A stretch of DNA of 64,000 bases, from positions 496,001 through 560,000 of the forward strand of contig CANLSQ010000001.1 in NCBI GenBank assembly GCA_947493955.1. The letters run 5' to 3'. The DNA is from an uncultured Sphingomonadaceae bacterium. Its GTDB lineage: Bacteria > Pseudomonadota > Alphaproteobacteria > Sphingomonadales > Sphingomonadaceae. The number at the start of each line of letters is the position of its first letter. Within the stretch, counting starts at the first letter, position 1. The position numbers were made by a program, and so were the translations under genes. Below are positions 26,132-35,648 of the stretch, one piece after another. Below the pieces are notes generated by a model. That model was not told the DNA's origin, did not search any database, and saw only the letters and a list, made by a program, of their open reading frames with translations.

Positions 26132-27097
26132 CTAAAATTCTGCCGCGATATCCATCATTTTGGTGAGCCGCTTCGGTGCCACCATCCGCCAGCTTTTTTC
26201 CAGCCAGTCACCGACATGATCCCAGTCCGTGTGTCCGGTATCCAGCCGGATCGCAATCCAGCCTGATTTACCGTAAAATTTTGGTGTGAAATAAAGATCG
26301 GGATCGGCATCAAGAAGAGCGCTTTGCTCGTCGAGACCGCTGGTTTTTACGAAAACCGATGTCCCTGTTTCACCGAAATGGCGGCGAGAAAAATAGGCAA
26401 AATATTTGCCGGTCTTTTCGCTGCCCACACGCCAGCCCGGTGTTCCGAAACTTGGCCGTTCATGAGTTTCCTCGAGCGCGAGCGCGCGGGTGCGGACCTG
26501 TTCCAATATCCAGTCTGGGTCTGCCTCGCGGGCCACATATTTGGCGAGGGTTGTGGCATATAGCTGATGCTCGGCAATCAGGACCCGATCTGCCAATACG
26601 TCGGCCGTATCGCCGGGCAGGATGGCAACTTCCGTCTGTGCAAGCACGGGCCCGTCATCCAGTTCCGGCGTCACAAGATGAACGCTGCATCCGGCATGGC
26701 TGTCCCCGGCGTCGAGGGCGCGCTGATAAGTGTCGAGGCCTTTATATTTCGGCAACAGGCTGGGGTGGATGTTGAGCATGTGATCCTGCCACTGGCGAAC
26801 GAATTCATCGCTCAGGATGCGCATGTATCCTGCCAGTGCTACATGGTCGGCGCCCGCTGCGACAATCGCTTCGTGCATGATCTGGTCATGTTCGTTGCGG
26901 CTTAGGCCCTTGTGCGGGTGGGCAAAAGTATCAATGCCTTCCGCTTCCGCCAACTTCAGCCCCGGGGCCTGCGGATCATTGGATGCCACCAGGACAACTT
27001 CAAACGGGCAGTTTTCCGCCTTTGCGGCATATAGCAACGCGGCCATGTTGGACCCGCGACCTGAAATAAGCACGGCAACTTTGGCAATTTCAGGCAT
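26132..27097 (-). CDS. purN: Phosphoribosylglycinamide formyltransferase fused to YjbR/MmcQ domain
   Basis: A 321-residue fusion. Residues 1-200 are PurN: VAVLISGRGSNMAALL (phosphate loop), AGYMRILSDEFV, MLNIHPSLLPKYKGLDTYQRAL with the catalytic Asn/His, and GCSVHLVTPELDDGPVLAQ. It transfers formyl from 10-formyl-THF to GAR in purine synthesis. From about 207 a second domain follows: RPSFGTPGWRVGSEKTGKYF, VFVKTSG, LLDADPDLYFTPKFYGKSGW, KSWRMVAPKRL. That is the YjbR/MmcQ (CyaY-like fold, DNA-binding) pattern. Ordinary PurN is about 190-220 residues. The ATG at 27097 lies 6 bases after purM; a GTG directly before it is an alternative. Confidence 0.9.
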   Translation of the reverse strand: MPEIAKVAVLISGRGSNMAALLYAAKAENCPFEVVLVASNDPQAPGLKLAEAEGIDTFAHPHKGLSRNEHDQIMHEAIVAAGADHVALAGYMRILSDEFVRQWQDHMLNIHPSLLPKYKGLDTYQRALDAGDSHAGCSVHLVTPELDDGPVLAQTEVAILPGDTADVLADRVLIAEHQLYATTLAKYVAREADPDWILEQVRTRALALEETHERPSFGTPGWRVGSEKTGKYFAYFSRRHFGETGTSVFVKTSGLDEQSALLDADPDLYFTPKFYGKSGWIAIRLDTGHTDWDHVGDWLEKSWRMVAPKRLTKMMDIAAEF

Positions 27098-27103
27098 CAC
27101 GCA

Positions 27104-28222
27104 TCAGCCATTGTGAGTTGCAGTCCAATCACTTCGTGCCGACCAGGTTCCGGTACTACCCGACACTGTACAGCCCTTCGCCCCGGTTTTGACCACACCC
27201 ACCTCATGAATGGTTTCGCCGGCGGCTTCCAGGTCCGACCGTATCGACGCCGCCTCATCCGGTGACACAGCCAGTATCATTCCGATCCCGCAGTTGAAAG
27301 TCCGCGCCATTTCTTCCGGTTCGATATTACCTTGCGCCTGCAGAAAAGCCATTAGTCGCGGCTGATCCCAGCTATCGGCATCAACATGGGCGTGGAGGTC
27401 ATCTGGCAGCACGCGCGGAATATTTTCCAGCAATCCGCCGCCGGTAATATGTGCCAACGCCTTGATCCGTCCGGATTGCATCAATGGCAATAGCGACTTC
27501 ACATAAATCCGCGTCGGGGCGATCAATGCTTCGATCAACAGAACATCAGGGTCAAAAAGCGCCGGACGATCCAATTTCCAGCCTTTATCTTCGGCCAGCC
27601 TGCGAACGAGGGAATAGCCATTGGAATGCACGCCTGAGGACGCCAGACCAATAAGTATATCGCCATCCGCTAATTGCGTGCCGGTCAGCGCTTTTTCGCG
27701 CTCTACGGCACCCACGCAAAATCCCGCTAGATCATAATCACCATCGGCATACATGCCTGGCATCTCTGCCGTCTCGCCACCGATTAATGCGCAACCTGAT
27801 ATTTTACAGCCTTCCGCTATGCCCGCTACGACTCGCTCGGCAACACCGTTTTCCAGTTTGCCAGTCGCAAAGTAATCGAGGAAGAACAGTGGCTCCGCAC
27901 CTTGCACGATCAGGTCATTTACACACATCGCAACCAGATCAATGCCGACGCTGTCATGGCGGTCATAGTCTATGGCCAGTTTCAGTTTGGTGCCAACGCC
28001 GTCATTCGCAGCGACTAGCAGAGGGTCATCGTAACCAGCTGCTTTTAGATCAAAAAAACCGCCAAACCCCCCCAGTTCCGCATTCGCCCCCGGACGTGCA
28101 GTTGCTTTGGCAAGCGGTGCAATGGCCTTGACCAGTGCATTACCTGCCTCGATCGATACACCGGCTTTCGCATAGGTGTATGATTCCGGTTCATTTCGCT
28201 CGTTGTTTTGTTTATCACTCAT
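27104..28222 (-). CDS. purM: Phosphoribosylformylglycinamidine cyclo-ligase
   Basis: The 372-residue AIR synthetase closes the imidazole ring of FGAM using ATP. It starts [20 protein letters not shown] and has [21 protein letters not shown] (active-site region), [43 protein letters not shown] and [16 protein letters not shown], then [16 protein letters not shown]. All family motifs are intact and length is typical. It is transcribed with purN and divergent from the secreted protein at 28285; the 62-bp gap must hold both promoters. Confidence 0.97.
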   Translation of the reverse strand: MSDKQNNERNEPESYTYAKAGVSIEAGNALVKAIAPLAKATARPGANAELGGFGGFFDLKAAGYDDPLLVAANDGVGTKLKLAIDYDRHDSVGIDLVAMCVNDLIVQGAEPLFFLDYFATGKLENGVAERVVAGIAEGCKISGCALIGGETAEMPGMYADGDYDLAGFCVGAVEREKALTGTQLADGDILIGLASSGVHSNGYSLVRRLAEDKGWKLDRPALFDPDVLLIEALIAPTRIYVKSLLPLMQSGRIKALAHITGGGLLENIPRVLPDDLHAHVDADSWDQPRLMAFLQAQGNIEPEEMARTFNCGIGMILAVSPDEAASIRSDLEAAGETIHEVGVVKTGAKGCTVSGSTGTWSARSDWTATHNG

Positions 28223-28284
28223 AAAATAGGCGATTAGACAAGTCGTGGGTGGATTTCCACGTCATAATCGTCAAAAGAGCGGAA

Positions 28285-29601
28285 ATGAAATTTTTGACCA
28301 TTTTTAAAACCCCTATTGTTGCGATTTTTATGGTTTTCGGCTTGGCTGCAGCCGGTATTGTATATGCGCAGCTGGAAGGCGCTGACCGCGGAGTTGCACC
28401 GCTCGCGAGCAGTGGTGACTTTGAAGTTTTCGGGGTGGAGGTCGACACACGAGGCGATAATTCTTTTGAGGCGCGCCAAAAAGGCTGGGAAGAGGCGCAG
28501 CGCAAGGCGTGGAAGACTCTTTATGCCCGGACTCAGGGCGGGAAAACTACCGGGCTGTCTGATGGCGCTCTCAATAATATTGTGTCGGCAATCATTGTCG
28601 AGCAGGAGCAAATTGGTCCGAAACGCTACATTGCTACGTTGGGCGTGATGTTCGACCGTGCTCGTGCTGGCCAGATTCTTGGCGTTAGTGGACGGCGGTT
28701 GCGCTCGCCGCCTTTGCTGGTTCTACCGATTATGTGGAGTGGCGGATCACCGCAGGTGTTTGAAAGCAAAACAGAGTGGCAAAAGGCATGGGCCAGATTC
28801 CGCTCTGGTGACAGCGCGATTGACTATGTCCGTGCTTATGGTTCGGATAGCGAATCACTGGTATTGACCGCCGGGCAGGCTGATCGTCGCAACCGAAGAT
28901 GGTGGCGGATGATATTGGATCAGTTCAGCGCCGCCGATGTCATTATTCCGATTGTCAGAATGGAAAGAGAATATCCCGGTGGTCCGGTTACGGCCCATTT
29001 TACGGCCCGCTACGGTCCAGATAGCAAATTTATCGACAGTTTCTCTTTGAAGACCAAATCCACTGACGGGATTCCGGCGATGATGGACCAGGCGATTGTG
29101 CGGATGGATGGTCTTTACACAAACGCCCTTTCCAGCGGTCTTTTGAAAACGGACAAGTCGTTGATTATTGAAGATTCGATCGATCTGGAAGCGCTCGAAC
29201 GGGAGATTGAGGCAGAATTGGCGGCTGAAGGCAGCTTGTCTGGCATTGAATCATCTGGCAGCGGTGCGTCCGAAGCGTCTGGCGAAGCAAATACTGTTAC
29301 AGGGCCAACCGTCGCAGCAACGACTTATACGGTTCAGTTTAACACGCCTGATGTCGGTGCGGTCAGTCGTGGTGAGGCATCCGTCCGGTCCGTTCCGGGA
29401 GTGTCCTCGGCTTCTACCTCAAGTTTGGCCTTGGGCGGTGTGTCGGTGATGCAGGTATCGTACGCTGGTGACCTTGCGACTTTGGCCTCAGCGCTACGTG
29501 CGCAAGGGTGGCAGGTCCAGCAAGGGGGCGGCGCGCTGAGGATCACTCGAGGCGGTTCATCAAGTGGATCGAATTCCGGGAGTGACGGGCAGGACCAGTG
29601 A
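28285..29601 (+). CDS. Secreted protein (DUF2066-like) upstream of hdaA
   Basis: A 438-residue protein with an N-terminal signal/anchor helix (FLTIFKTPIVAIFMVFGLAA). The main region (ARQKGWEEAQRKAWKTLYAR, NNIVSAIIVEQEQIGPKRYIATLGVMFDRARA) resembles DUF2066 proteins. After a Ser/Gly/Glu-rich linker (about 300-340) a C-terminal ferredoxin-like repeat (TYTVQFNTPDVGAVSRGEAS, VMQVSYAGDLATLASALRAQGW) has the shape of a heavy-metal-associated domain but lacks its CxxC. Function is unknown. It overlaps hdaA by 4 bases (GTGA). The ATG at 28285 has GCGGAA before it. Confidence 0.72.
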   Translation: MKFLTIFKTPIVAIFMVFGLAAAGIVYAQLEGADRGVAPLASSGDFEVFGVEVDTRGDNSFEARQKGWEEAQRKAWKTLYARTQGGKTTGLSDGALNNIVSAIIVEQEQIGPKRYIATLGVMFDRARAGQILGVSGRRLRSPPLLVLPIMWSGGSPQVFESKTEWQKAWARFRSGDSAIDYVRAYGSDSESLVLTAGQADRRNRRWWRMILDQFSAADVIIPIVRMEREYPGGPVTAHFTARYGPDSKFIDSFSLKTKSTDGIPAMMDQAIVRMDGLYTNALSSGLLKTDKSLIIEDSIDLEALEREIEAELAAEGSLSGIESSGSGASEASGEANTVTGPTVAATTYTVQFNTPDVGAVSRGEASVRSVPGVSSASTSSLALGGVSVMQVSYAGDLATLASALRAQGWQVQQGGGALRITRGGSSSGSNSGSDGQDQ

Positions 29602-30248
29602 ACCAAATTGCCCTTCCTTTGGATTCAGCCTTAGCAGCGCAGGATGATGGTTATATCGTTACCGATGCCAATGCTCAGGCGCATGATCATCTCTGTAATT
29701 GGCAAAGCTGGCCGCATCTCACTGCGATATTGATTGGCGGCAAAGCAGCAGGCAAATCTGCCATGGCGCAACAATTTGGGCGTGATAGCGGCGGTCATGT
29801 TGTCGATGATGCAAGGGATATGGCCGACAATGACCTTTTCCATCTCTGGAATCGCGCCAGACAAGAGGAAAAACCATTGCTTCTCGTCTCATCCGAACCG
29901 GTCTCCAATTGGGGCGTTGAGCTTCCTGATCTTAAATCCCGTTTGGCAGCTTCTCTGCTTATCGAGGTAGACCCGCCAGACGAGGCAATGATTACAGGGT
30001 TGTTCCAGAAATATTTTGCACTGCGCGGTCTTTCCATCTCTGAAGATGCGCTGTCTTATCTCGGAAAACGGATGGAACGAAGTTATCAAGATGTTCAGCT
30101 TTTGGCGCAAAATATGAATATTCTTGCTATAGAAAGAAAAAAGCCGATCACGCGCTCTATTGCCATTGATGCATTGGCGCAGCAGCAGGCGGATGAACAT
30201 GAAACCGGCACTGAACCAAAAACAGCCCAAGATGGTAAGGAAGGTTGA
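29598..30248 (+). CDS. hdaA: HdaA, DnaA-related regulator of initiation
   Basis: A 216-residue DnaA-like AAA protein without the DNA-binding domain IV. It starts NQIALPLDSALAAQDDGYIVTDANAQA; the N-terminal QxxLPL motif is the clamp-binding peptide of Hda proteins. Walker A is ILIGGKAAGKSA; the DDARD stretch stands in the Walker B position. In alphaproteobacteria HdaA with the sliding clamp stimulates DnaA-ATP hydrolysis and stops over-initiation (established in Caulobacter). It starts with GTG inside the previous gene's stop and is directly followed by ppk1 (stop TGA then ATG). Confidence 0.88.
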   Translation: MNQIALPLDSALAAQDDGYIVTDANAQAHDHLCNWQSWPHLTAILIGGKAAGKSAMAQQFGRDSGGHVVDDARDMADNDLFHLWNRARQEEKPLLLVSSEPVSNWGVELPDLKSRLAASLLIEVDPPDEAMITGLFQKYFALRGLSISEDALSYLGKRMERSYQDVQLLAQNMNILAIERKKPITRSIAIDALAQQQADEHETGTEPKTAQDGKEG

Positions 30249-32429
30249 ATGGATAGTCTTGTCCCCCAGGCACCAGATACCGAAGAAGATCACAGCTCAT
30301 TTTCTGTCGATGATGGGGGCTCCGAACGCTATTTCAATCGCGAGTTAAGTTGGCTTGGATTCAACGATAGAGTCATTGAAGAGGCGCAGAATAGCTCGCA
30401 TCCATTGCTGGAACGTCTTCGCTTCCTGTCAATTTCCGGGAGTAATCTGGACGAGTTTTTCATGGTCCGCTTTGCTGGGCTAGTCGGCCAGTTTCGTCAG
30501 CATATTGAGGAACGTTCGGCTGATGGATTGACGGCCAAGCAGCAATTGCAGGCAATCGCTTCTCATAGCGACAAGCTGATGGGCAATCAGCAGCAAGTCT
30601 GGGATCAGCTGTCCGCTGCGCTGGCGGAAGAGGACATACATGTCCTTGATGCCGAACAGTTGGGAAATTCTAGTGATGCGTGGTTGAAGCAGCATTTTCT
30701 GGATCAGATTTTTCCGGTTCTGACACCCCAGGCCCTTGACCCCGCTCACCCCTTTCCGTTCATTCCGAACAAGGGGCTCAGCCTAGTATTTGATCTGGTA
30801 AGGCAATCCGATAACCAAAGGATACGGGAACTGGTGATGATCCCGTCAGGCTTGCCGCGTTTCATCCGGATGCCCGATGAAACACCCACATATGTTTCGG
30901 TGGAATCTGTCATTCAATGTTATTCAGACCAGTTATTTCCAGGCTATAATGTAACCAATAGCGGCCTTTTCAGGATCATTCGCGACAGCGATATAGAGGT
31001 GGAAGAAGAAGCCGAAGACTTGGTTCGCTATTTCCGCAGCGCCATCAAACGCCGGCGTCGGGGTGACGTCATCCGGCTTGAGATGGGGCCGGGTCTATCA
31101 GATGCGGTTGTTGCGTTGTTACGCGAGAATCTTTTGACAGAAGGTGCGACGGAAAGCCGGGTGAAAGGCCTAGTTGGTATCGGTGATCTTGACTTGCTAG
31201 TGGACGAAGATCGTCCGGATTTGAAATTCACGCCGTATAGCCCGCGCTTTCCCGAACGGATTCGTGAACATGGCGGGGATTGTTTTGCCGCGATCCGTGA
31301 CAAGGACATTCTTGTTCACCATCCTTATGAATCGTTTGAGGTGGTGATTGAGTTTCTGCGTCAGGCCGCGGCTGACCCCGATGTGGTTGCGATCAAACAG
31401 ACGCTTTATCGTGCGGGCAAACAGTCTGCTGTTATTCGAGCCCTGATTGATGCGGCAGAAGCCGGTAAATCGGTAACAGCCATTGTCGAGTTGAAAGCGC
31501 GCTTTGATGAGGAACAGAATTTGCTTTGGGCCAGCGCGCTGGAGCGGGCGGGTGTGCAGGTTGTTTATGGTTTTATCGAGTGGAAAACCCACGCCAAGAT
31601 ATCAATGGTTATCCGCAAGGAACAAGAGGGTTATCGGACCTACTGCCACTTTGGCACCGGTAACTACCATCCGATAACCGCCAAGATTTATACCGATCTC
31701 AGCTTCTTTACGGCGGATCCCAAAGCTGCACGAGATGCAGCGCAGCTGTTCAACTATATCACGGGTTATGTAGAGCCGGAAAAACTGGAAATGATTTCGA
31801 TGTCTCCGCGTTATATGCGGCGTGACCTGATGGATTTGATTGATCGTGAAATTGATAACGTGCGATCTGGGAAACCAGGTATAGTTTGGGCAAAGATGAA
31901 TTCGCTCGTTGACCCGGCGTTGATCGAAAAACTTTACGCAGCCAGCAATGCGGGGGTCGAGATTGATCTGGTGATTCGGGGAATTTGCTGTCTGCGGCCG
32001 GGCGTGCCGGGCATGTCTGATCATATTCGGGTCAAGTCGGTTATCGGACGCTTTCTGGAACACAGCCGGATTTGGGCTTTCGGCAATGGCGGGGATTTAC
32101 CAAATGATGATGCGGCGCTTTACATAAGCTCTGCCGACTGGATGCCGCGCAACCTTGACCGGCGTGTGGAATATATGATTCCGATAACCAATCCGACGGT
32201 ACATGATCAGATACTGGATCAGGTGATGGTCGCTAATCTGATTGACGATGAACAGAGCTGGGAACTGAATAGCGATGGCAGTTATACAAGAGTTGAACCA
32301 TCGGAAAAATCGTTCAACCTGCACCGTTACTTCATGACCAATCCGTCGCTGTCCGGTCGCGGTAAGGCTTTGAACAAAAGCAACGCTGTACCGCGCTTGT
32401 CTCTTCGTCGGCGCAAGAAAAAAGCCTGA
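30249..32429 (+). CDS. ppk1: Polyphosphate kinase 1
   Basis: The 726-residue PPK1 reversibly polymerises the ATP gamma-phosphate into polyphosphate. The N-domain starts YFNRELSWLGFNDRVIEEA; the 'head' domain contains LDEFFMVRFAGL. The autophosphorylated histidine lies in EWKTHAKISMVIRKE (about 448), the second histidine in YCHFGTGNYHP (about 465). RGICCLRPGVPGMSDHIRVKS and SSADWMPRNLDRRVE are typical of the C2 domain. It is fused tightly to hdaA and followed 13 bases on by ppx, making a polyphosphate operon. Confidence 0.97.
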   Translation: MDSLVPQAPDTEEDHSSFSVDDGGSERYFNRELSWLGFNDRVIEEAQNSSHPLLERLRFLSISGSNLDEFFMVRFAGLVGQFRQHIEERSADGLTAKQQLQAIASHSDKLMGNQQQVWDQLSAALAEEDIHVLDAEQLGNSSDAWLKQHFLDQIFPVLTPQALDPAHPFPFIPNKGLSLVFDLVRQSDNQRIRELVMIPSGLPRFIRMPDETPTYVSVESVIQCYSDQLFPGYNVTNSGLFRIIRDSDIEVEEEAEDLVRYFRSAIKRRRRGDVIRLEMGPGLSDAVVALLRENLLTEGATESRVKGLVGIGDLDLLVDEDRPDLKFTPYSPRFPERIREHGGDCFAAIRDKDILVHHPYESFEVVIEFLRQAAADPDVVAIKQTLYRAGKQSAVIRALIDAAEAGKSVTAIVELKARFDEEQNLLWASALERAGVQVVYGFIEWKTHAKISMVIRKEQEGYRTYCHFGTGNYHPITAKIYTDLSFFTADPKAARDAAQLFNYITGYVEPEKLEMISMSPRYMRRDLMDLIDREIDNVRSGKPGIVWAKMNSLVDPALIEKLYAASNAGVEIDLVIRGICCLRPGVPGMSDHIRVKSVIGRFLEHSRIWAFGNGGDLPNDDAALYISSADWMPRNLDRRVEYMIPITNPTVHDQILDQVMVANLIDDEQSWELNSDGSYTRVEPSEKSFNLHRYFMTNPSLSGRGKALNKSNAVPRLSLRRRKKKA

Positions 32430-32442
32430 GCGCGATTGCCAG

Positions 32443-33948
32443 ATGCAGGTCGGGGGATTGCAAATAACCAGAAAGAGAAAGGCGCAGCGGACCAACAAAC
32501 GGACTGCGATTGTCGATATTGGTTCCAACTCGATCCGCCTGGTTGTCTATCAGGGTGCTGCAAGGGTCCCGGCGATATTATTCAATGAAAAAGTGATGGC
32601 TGGATTGGGTAAAGAGCTAGCAACGACAGGTGCCATTGCGGATAATTCCATGGCGCTTGCGGTTCAGGCACTGGAACGTTTTTACCGGCTTTGCACTCAG
32701 ATGGATGTGGATTCGATCAAATGTTTTGCGACCGCTGCCGTGCGCGATGCCAGCAATGGTGTGGACTTGCTCGAGGCTGCGGAGGAAATCGGTTTTGAGA
32801 CACAGGTTCTTCAGGGCGAAGAAGAAGCGGAGCTGGCGGGACTGGGTGTGCTTTCAGCCATTCCCGGAGCCAAAGGTATCGTCGGCGATCTCGGCGGTGG
32901 CAGCCTTGAATTGGCGATGATCGACAAAGGTAAGGTTATCGAGCGATACAGTTTTCCACTCGGTGTGCTCCGCGTTGCCAATTTGCGGGCCAAGGGTAAG
33001 GACAAGCTCAAACGTCATGTGCGCAAGATGCTGAAAAAAACAGGATGGGACCAGAATGGTCAGGGCTTGCCATTTTATCTTGTTGGTGGTTCCTGGCGTT
33101 CGCTGGCACGGCTCGACATGTTTGACAGTGGCTATCCGCTGCCGGTTATTCATCACTATGAAATGCAGCCTCAGCGCGCACGGCGATTGGTCAGGCAGCT
33201 CGCCCGGATGAACAAGGCAAAGTTAAAGGCGGTTCCCGGCCTGTCAACATCCCGAATTCCCACGCTGGATGACGCGGCATGGCTTTTGTCGTTCATCGTC
33301 CGCTATCTGGGTAGCAGCACCATGATCGTCTCCGCATATGGTGTTCGGGAAGGTTTATTGTTCAAAAATGTCAGTAAACCGGAGAGCAAACGTGATCCGC
33401 TATTGCTTGCAACCGAGGAATCCGGGGCAGCGCAGGCCCGGTTTCCAGCAAACAGCAAATTGCTGGGAAAATGGATTGCACCGATTTTCTCTGAAGACCC
33501 TCCTGACTGGCAGCGCATAAGGCAGGCGGCTTGCAATCTGGGTGATGTGGCATGGCGAGCCAATCCGAATTTTCGCGCTGAACGGGGATTGGTCATGGGT
33601 TTGCACGGGAACTGGGTCGGGATAACCGGCGCTGAACGGGAGTTGTTGGGCCAAACATTGTTCACCAGTTTTGGCGGTGGGGCCAATATCTTTTCCGGAG
33701 GCGGTAAACTGGCCAGCGAAAAGGCAACGGAGCGTGCGATTTGTTGGGGTTTGGCGATGCGGCTGGGTCAAAGGCTGAGCGGCGGTACGCGTAACCCATT
33801 GGAACAGACGCAGCTTCGCAAAATTGACGGCCGATTGGAGATCGTCATGGCTAAGGATCTGAGTGACCTTTATGGCGATGCTGTAGCAAAACGACATATT
33901 CAACTCGCGAACATGCTCGAGCTGGAGCCTGTTTTGGTAACCGAATAA
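32443..33948 (+). CDS. ppx: Exopolyphosphatase / pppGpp phosphohydrolase (Ppx/GppA)
   Basis: A 501-residue actin/Hsp70-fold phosphatase. The phosphate-1 loop is AIVDIGSNSIRLVVY, FATAAVRDASNG the central element, LQGEEEAELAGLGV the catalytic-Glu region, and IVGDLGGGSLELAMI phosphate-2. The C-terminal HD-like helical region is present, so length matches the long Ppx class. It would degrade polyphosphate made by PPK1 and/or convert pppGpp to ppGpp. Position directly after ppk1 argues for polyphosphate. The start ATG at 32443 lacks a good ribosome site; later starts would lose little. Confidence 0.93.
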   Translation: MQVGGLQITRKRKAQRTNKRTAIVDIGSNSIRLVVYQGAARVPAILFNEKVMAGLGKELATTGAIADNSMALAVQALERFYRLCTQMDVDSIKCFATAAVRDASNGVDLLEAAEEIGFETQVLQGEEEAELAGLGVLSAIPGAKGIVGDLGGGSLELAMIDKGKVIERYSFPLGVLRVANLRAKGKDKLKRHVRKMLKKTGWDQNGQGLPFYLVGGSWRSLARLDMFDSGYPLPVIHHYEMQPQRARRLVRQLARMNKAKLKAVPGLSTSRIPTLDDAAWLLSFIVRYLGSSTMIVSAYGVREGLLFKNVSKPESKRDPLLLATEESGAAQARFPANSKLLGKWIAPIFSEDPPDWQRIRQAACNLGDVAWRANPNFRAERGLVMGLHGNWVGITGAERELLGQTLFTSFGGGANIFSGGGKLASEKATERAICWGLAMRLGQRLSGGTRNPLEQTQLRKIDGRLEIVMAKDLSDLYGDAVAKRHIQLANMLELEPVLVTE

Positions 33949-33955
33949 GTTCCGG

Positions 33956-34261
33956 TCAACCGCAGTAGATGCGCGTGATTGTCATAGCATCATCATATTC
34001 AATATTCAGGCGGTCTTGACGAAAATCCATCGTTATGGCGCTGCGCGGAGCTATCCAGCGTAGAGTTTTTGCACCAGATTGTTTGAGCGCATCGGCTCCA
34101 TTCTCTTCATTTACCGATTGTCCAACAAATGACTGAAGGTTTTCTACTGCGCAGGCATATCCAGGAGTAGTTCCGCGTTCCGGCACTTCCGGCTCTCCAA
34201 CAGTCGTGGAGCAGGCCAATAGTGCCGGACAGACTACTAAGGCGAACAGGACTTTCTTCAT
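33956..34261 (-). CDS. I78-family peptidase inhibitor lipoprotein
   Basis: A 101-residue exported protein with a lipoprotein signal (VCPALLACSTT, Cys 17). The I78 inhibitor fold follows: ENLQSFVGQSVNEENGADAL, KTLRWIAPRSAITMDFRQDRLNIEYDD and ITRIYCG at the end. Family members inhibit serine peptidases such as subtilisin and elastase. The conserved T-MDxRxDRLNxxxD core is intact; the Cys before the domain and the last Cys probably pair. Its ATG overlaps the stop of RNase D (ATGA). Confidence 0.88.
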   Translation of the reverse strand: MKKVLFALVVCPALLACSTTVGEPEVPERGTTPGYACAVENLQSFVGQSVNEENGADALKQSGAKTLRWIAPRSAITMDFRQDRLNIEYDDAMTITRIYCG

Positions 34262-35448
34262 TGTGCTTCTTCGCTTGTGGTTTCGGGTTGATGGGTCATT
34301 TTCAGTTTACCATCCTGGACCGTAAAACTCATCCGACCTTCGATCAAATCGATCGCGTCACGTCCAAATTCTTCATATCTCCAGCCCTCCAGGAGAGCAA
34401 CGCCATCCCGTTCACCGCCAACAATACGTTCAAGGTCATCAGCGCGGGCCAGTAGTTTCGAAGCAACGCTCATTTCCGCAGACCGGATTTTCAGAAGCAA
34501 CTTCAGCAAATCGGCGACTAACGCATTTTCTTTGCTAAATTTGGGGCGGCGACCATTGCGGTCAGGCAACTCGTCTTTCGTCAACGGCTGCGCATTGGCC
34601 AGCGCTTCCATCAACCGTTCGCCAATATCATTATTTTTCCAGCCAGATGACAATCCGCGTACTTGTGACAGCTTGGCTTGGTCTTTTGGTGGATGGGCGG
34701 CGATATCGGCCAGCGTTTCATCGCGCATGATCCTGCCGCGCGGCATATCTTTGGATTGTGCTTCCTTTTCCCGCCAGGCAGCCAGCGCTTTCAGCCGGCC
34801 TAAAGATTCCAGATTGCGGCCCTGGAATTTGACGCGCCGCCATGAATTTTGAGGGTCATTCACATAGTTTGCGGGATCGGCCAACTTTTCCATTTCAGCA
34901 TTGATCCAAATACCGCGCCCCGTTTCGATCAGCTTTTCCAGCATCATCGGAAAAATGGCCGACAAATGGGTGACATCACCAATGGCATATTTAATCTGCC
35001 GGTCATTGAGGGGGCGTCGCGACCAGTCGGTGAAACGGGCACCCTTGTCCAGCGTGATGCCCAACCAGCTGTCAACCAGATTGGCATAACCGATTTGTTC
35101 GCTTGGCCCCAAAGCCATAGCTGCGACCTGGGTGTCGAAAATCGGGTGAGGAGTTTTGCCGGTCATGTTGTGGATAATCTCCACGTCCTGGCCTCCAGCA
35201 TGAAAGATTTTCAGTACATCTTCATTATTGACCAGCAAGTCGAGCAAAGGCTTGAGATCAACGCCCTTGGCGAGCGGATCAATCGCAGCAGCTTCCTTGC
35301 CATCAGAAATCTGGATGAGGCAGAGGATCGGCCAATAGGTGTTTTCTCGCATGAACTCTGTATCGACCGCAACAAATTCAGCGGTGGAAAAGCGTTCGCA
35401 AATATCGGCAATATCCTGACTGTCAGTCAGTAAAGGGTGAATTTTCAT
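34258..35448 (-). CDS. rnd: Ribonuclease D
   Basis: The 396-residue 3'-5' exoribonuclease trims tRNA precursors and other small RNAs. The DEDDy exonuclease residues are visible: FVAVDTEFMRENTYWP (Asp, Glu), KIFHAGGQDVEIIH (Asp) and IKYAIGDVTHLSAIF (Tyr ... Asp). The HRDC domain covers about 205-290 (LKALAAWREKEAQSKDMPRGRI). The start at 35448 (MKIHPLLTD) is preferred over ATG 35463. It diverges from aspS across 200 bp. Confidence 0.95.
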   Translation of the reverse strand: MKIHPLLTDSQDIADICERFSTAEFVAVDTEFMRENTYWPILCLIQISDGKEAAAIDPLAKGVDLKPLLDLLVNNEDVLKIFHAGGQDVEIIHNMTGKTPHPIFDTQVAAMALGPSEQIGYANLVDSWLGITLDKGARFTDWSRRPLNDRQIKYAIGDVTHLSAIFPMMLEKLIETGRGIWINAEMEKLADPANYVNDPQNSWRRVKFQGRNLESLGRLKALAAWREKEAQSKDMPRGRIMRDETLADIAAHPPKDQAKLSQVRGLSSGWKNNDIGERLMEALANAQPLTKDELPDRNGRRPKFSKENALVADLLKLLLKIRSAEMSVASKLLARADDLERIVGGERDGVALLEGWRYEEFGRDAIDLIEGRMSFTVQDGKLKMTHQPETTSEEAQ

Positions 35449-35463
35449 GCCGCATCTATACAA

Positions 35464-35648
35464 GCTGAGCCGAGTGTCGCAAACATTTCCGATAGAGATT
35501 GTCTATTATCAACAACTGTCTTCTGCCTTTTGCTACGGGCGGTTTATGGTCCTGCTTTATACCTTCTGCCTTGACAAAAGTGGCTTTGGCCTGTGTTACG
35601 CCCCATAAGTTTCCAAAGAGGAAACATTCCAATTATCAAAGGTTCATC
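35464..35648 (+). promoter_or_regulatory. aspS promoter region
   Basis: The 185-base gap between divergent rnd and aspS has TTGACA at 35571-35576 and a weak TGTTAC 17 bases further on (35594), a plausible sigma-70 promoter for aspS. AAAGG lies 9 bases before the aspS ATG. No gene is seen. Confidence 0.4.
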
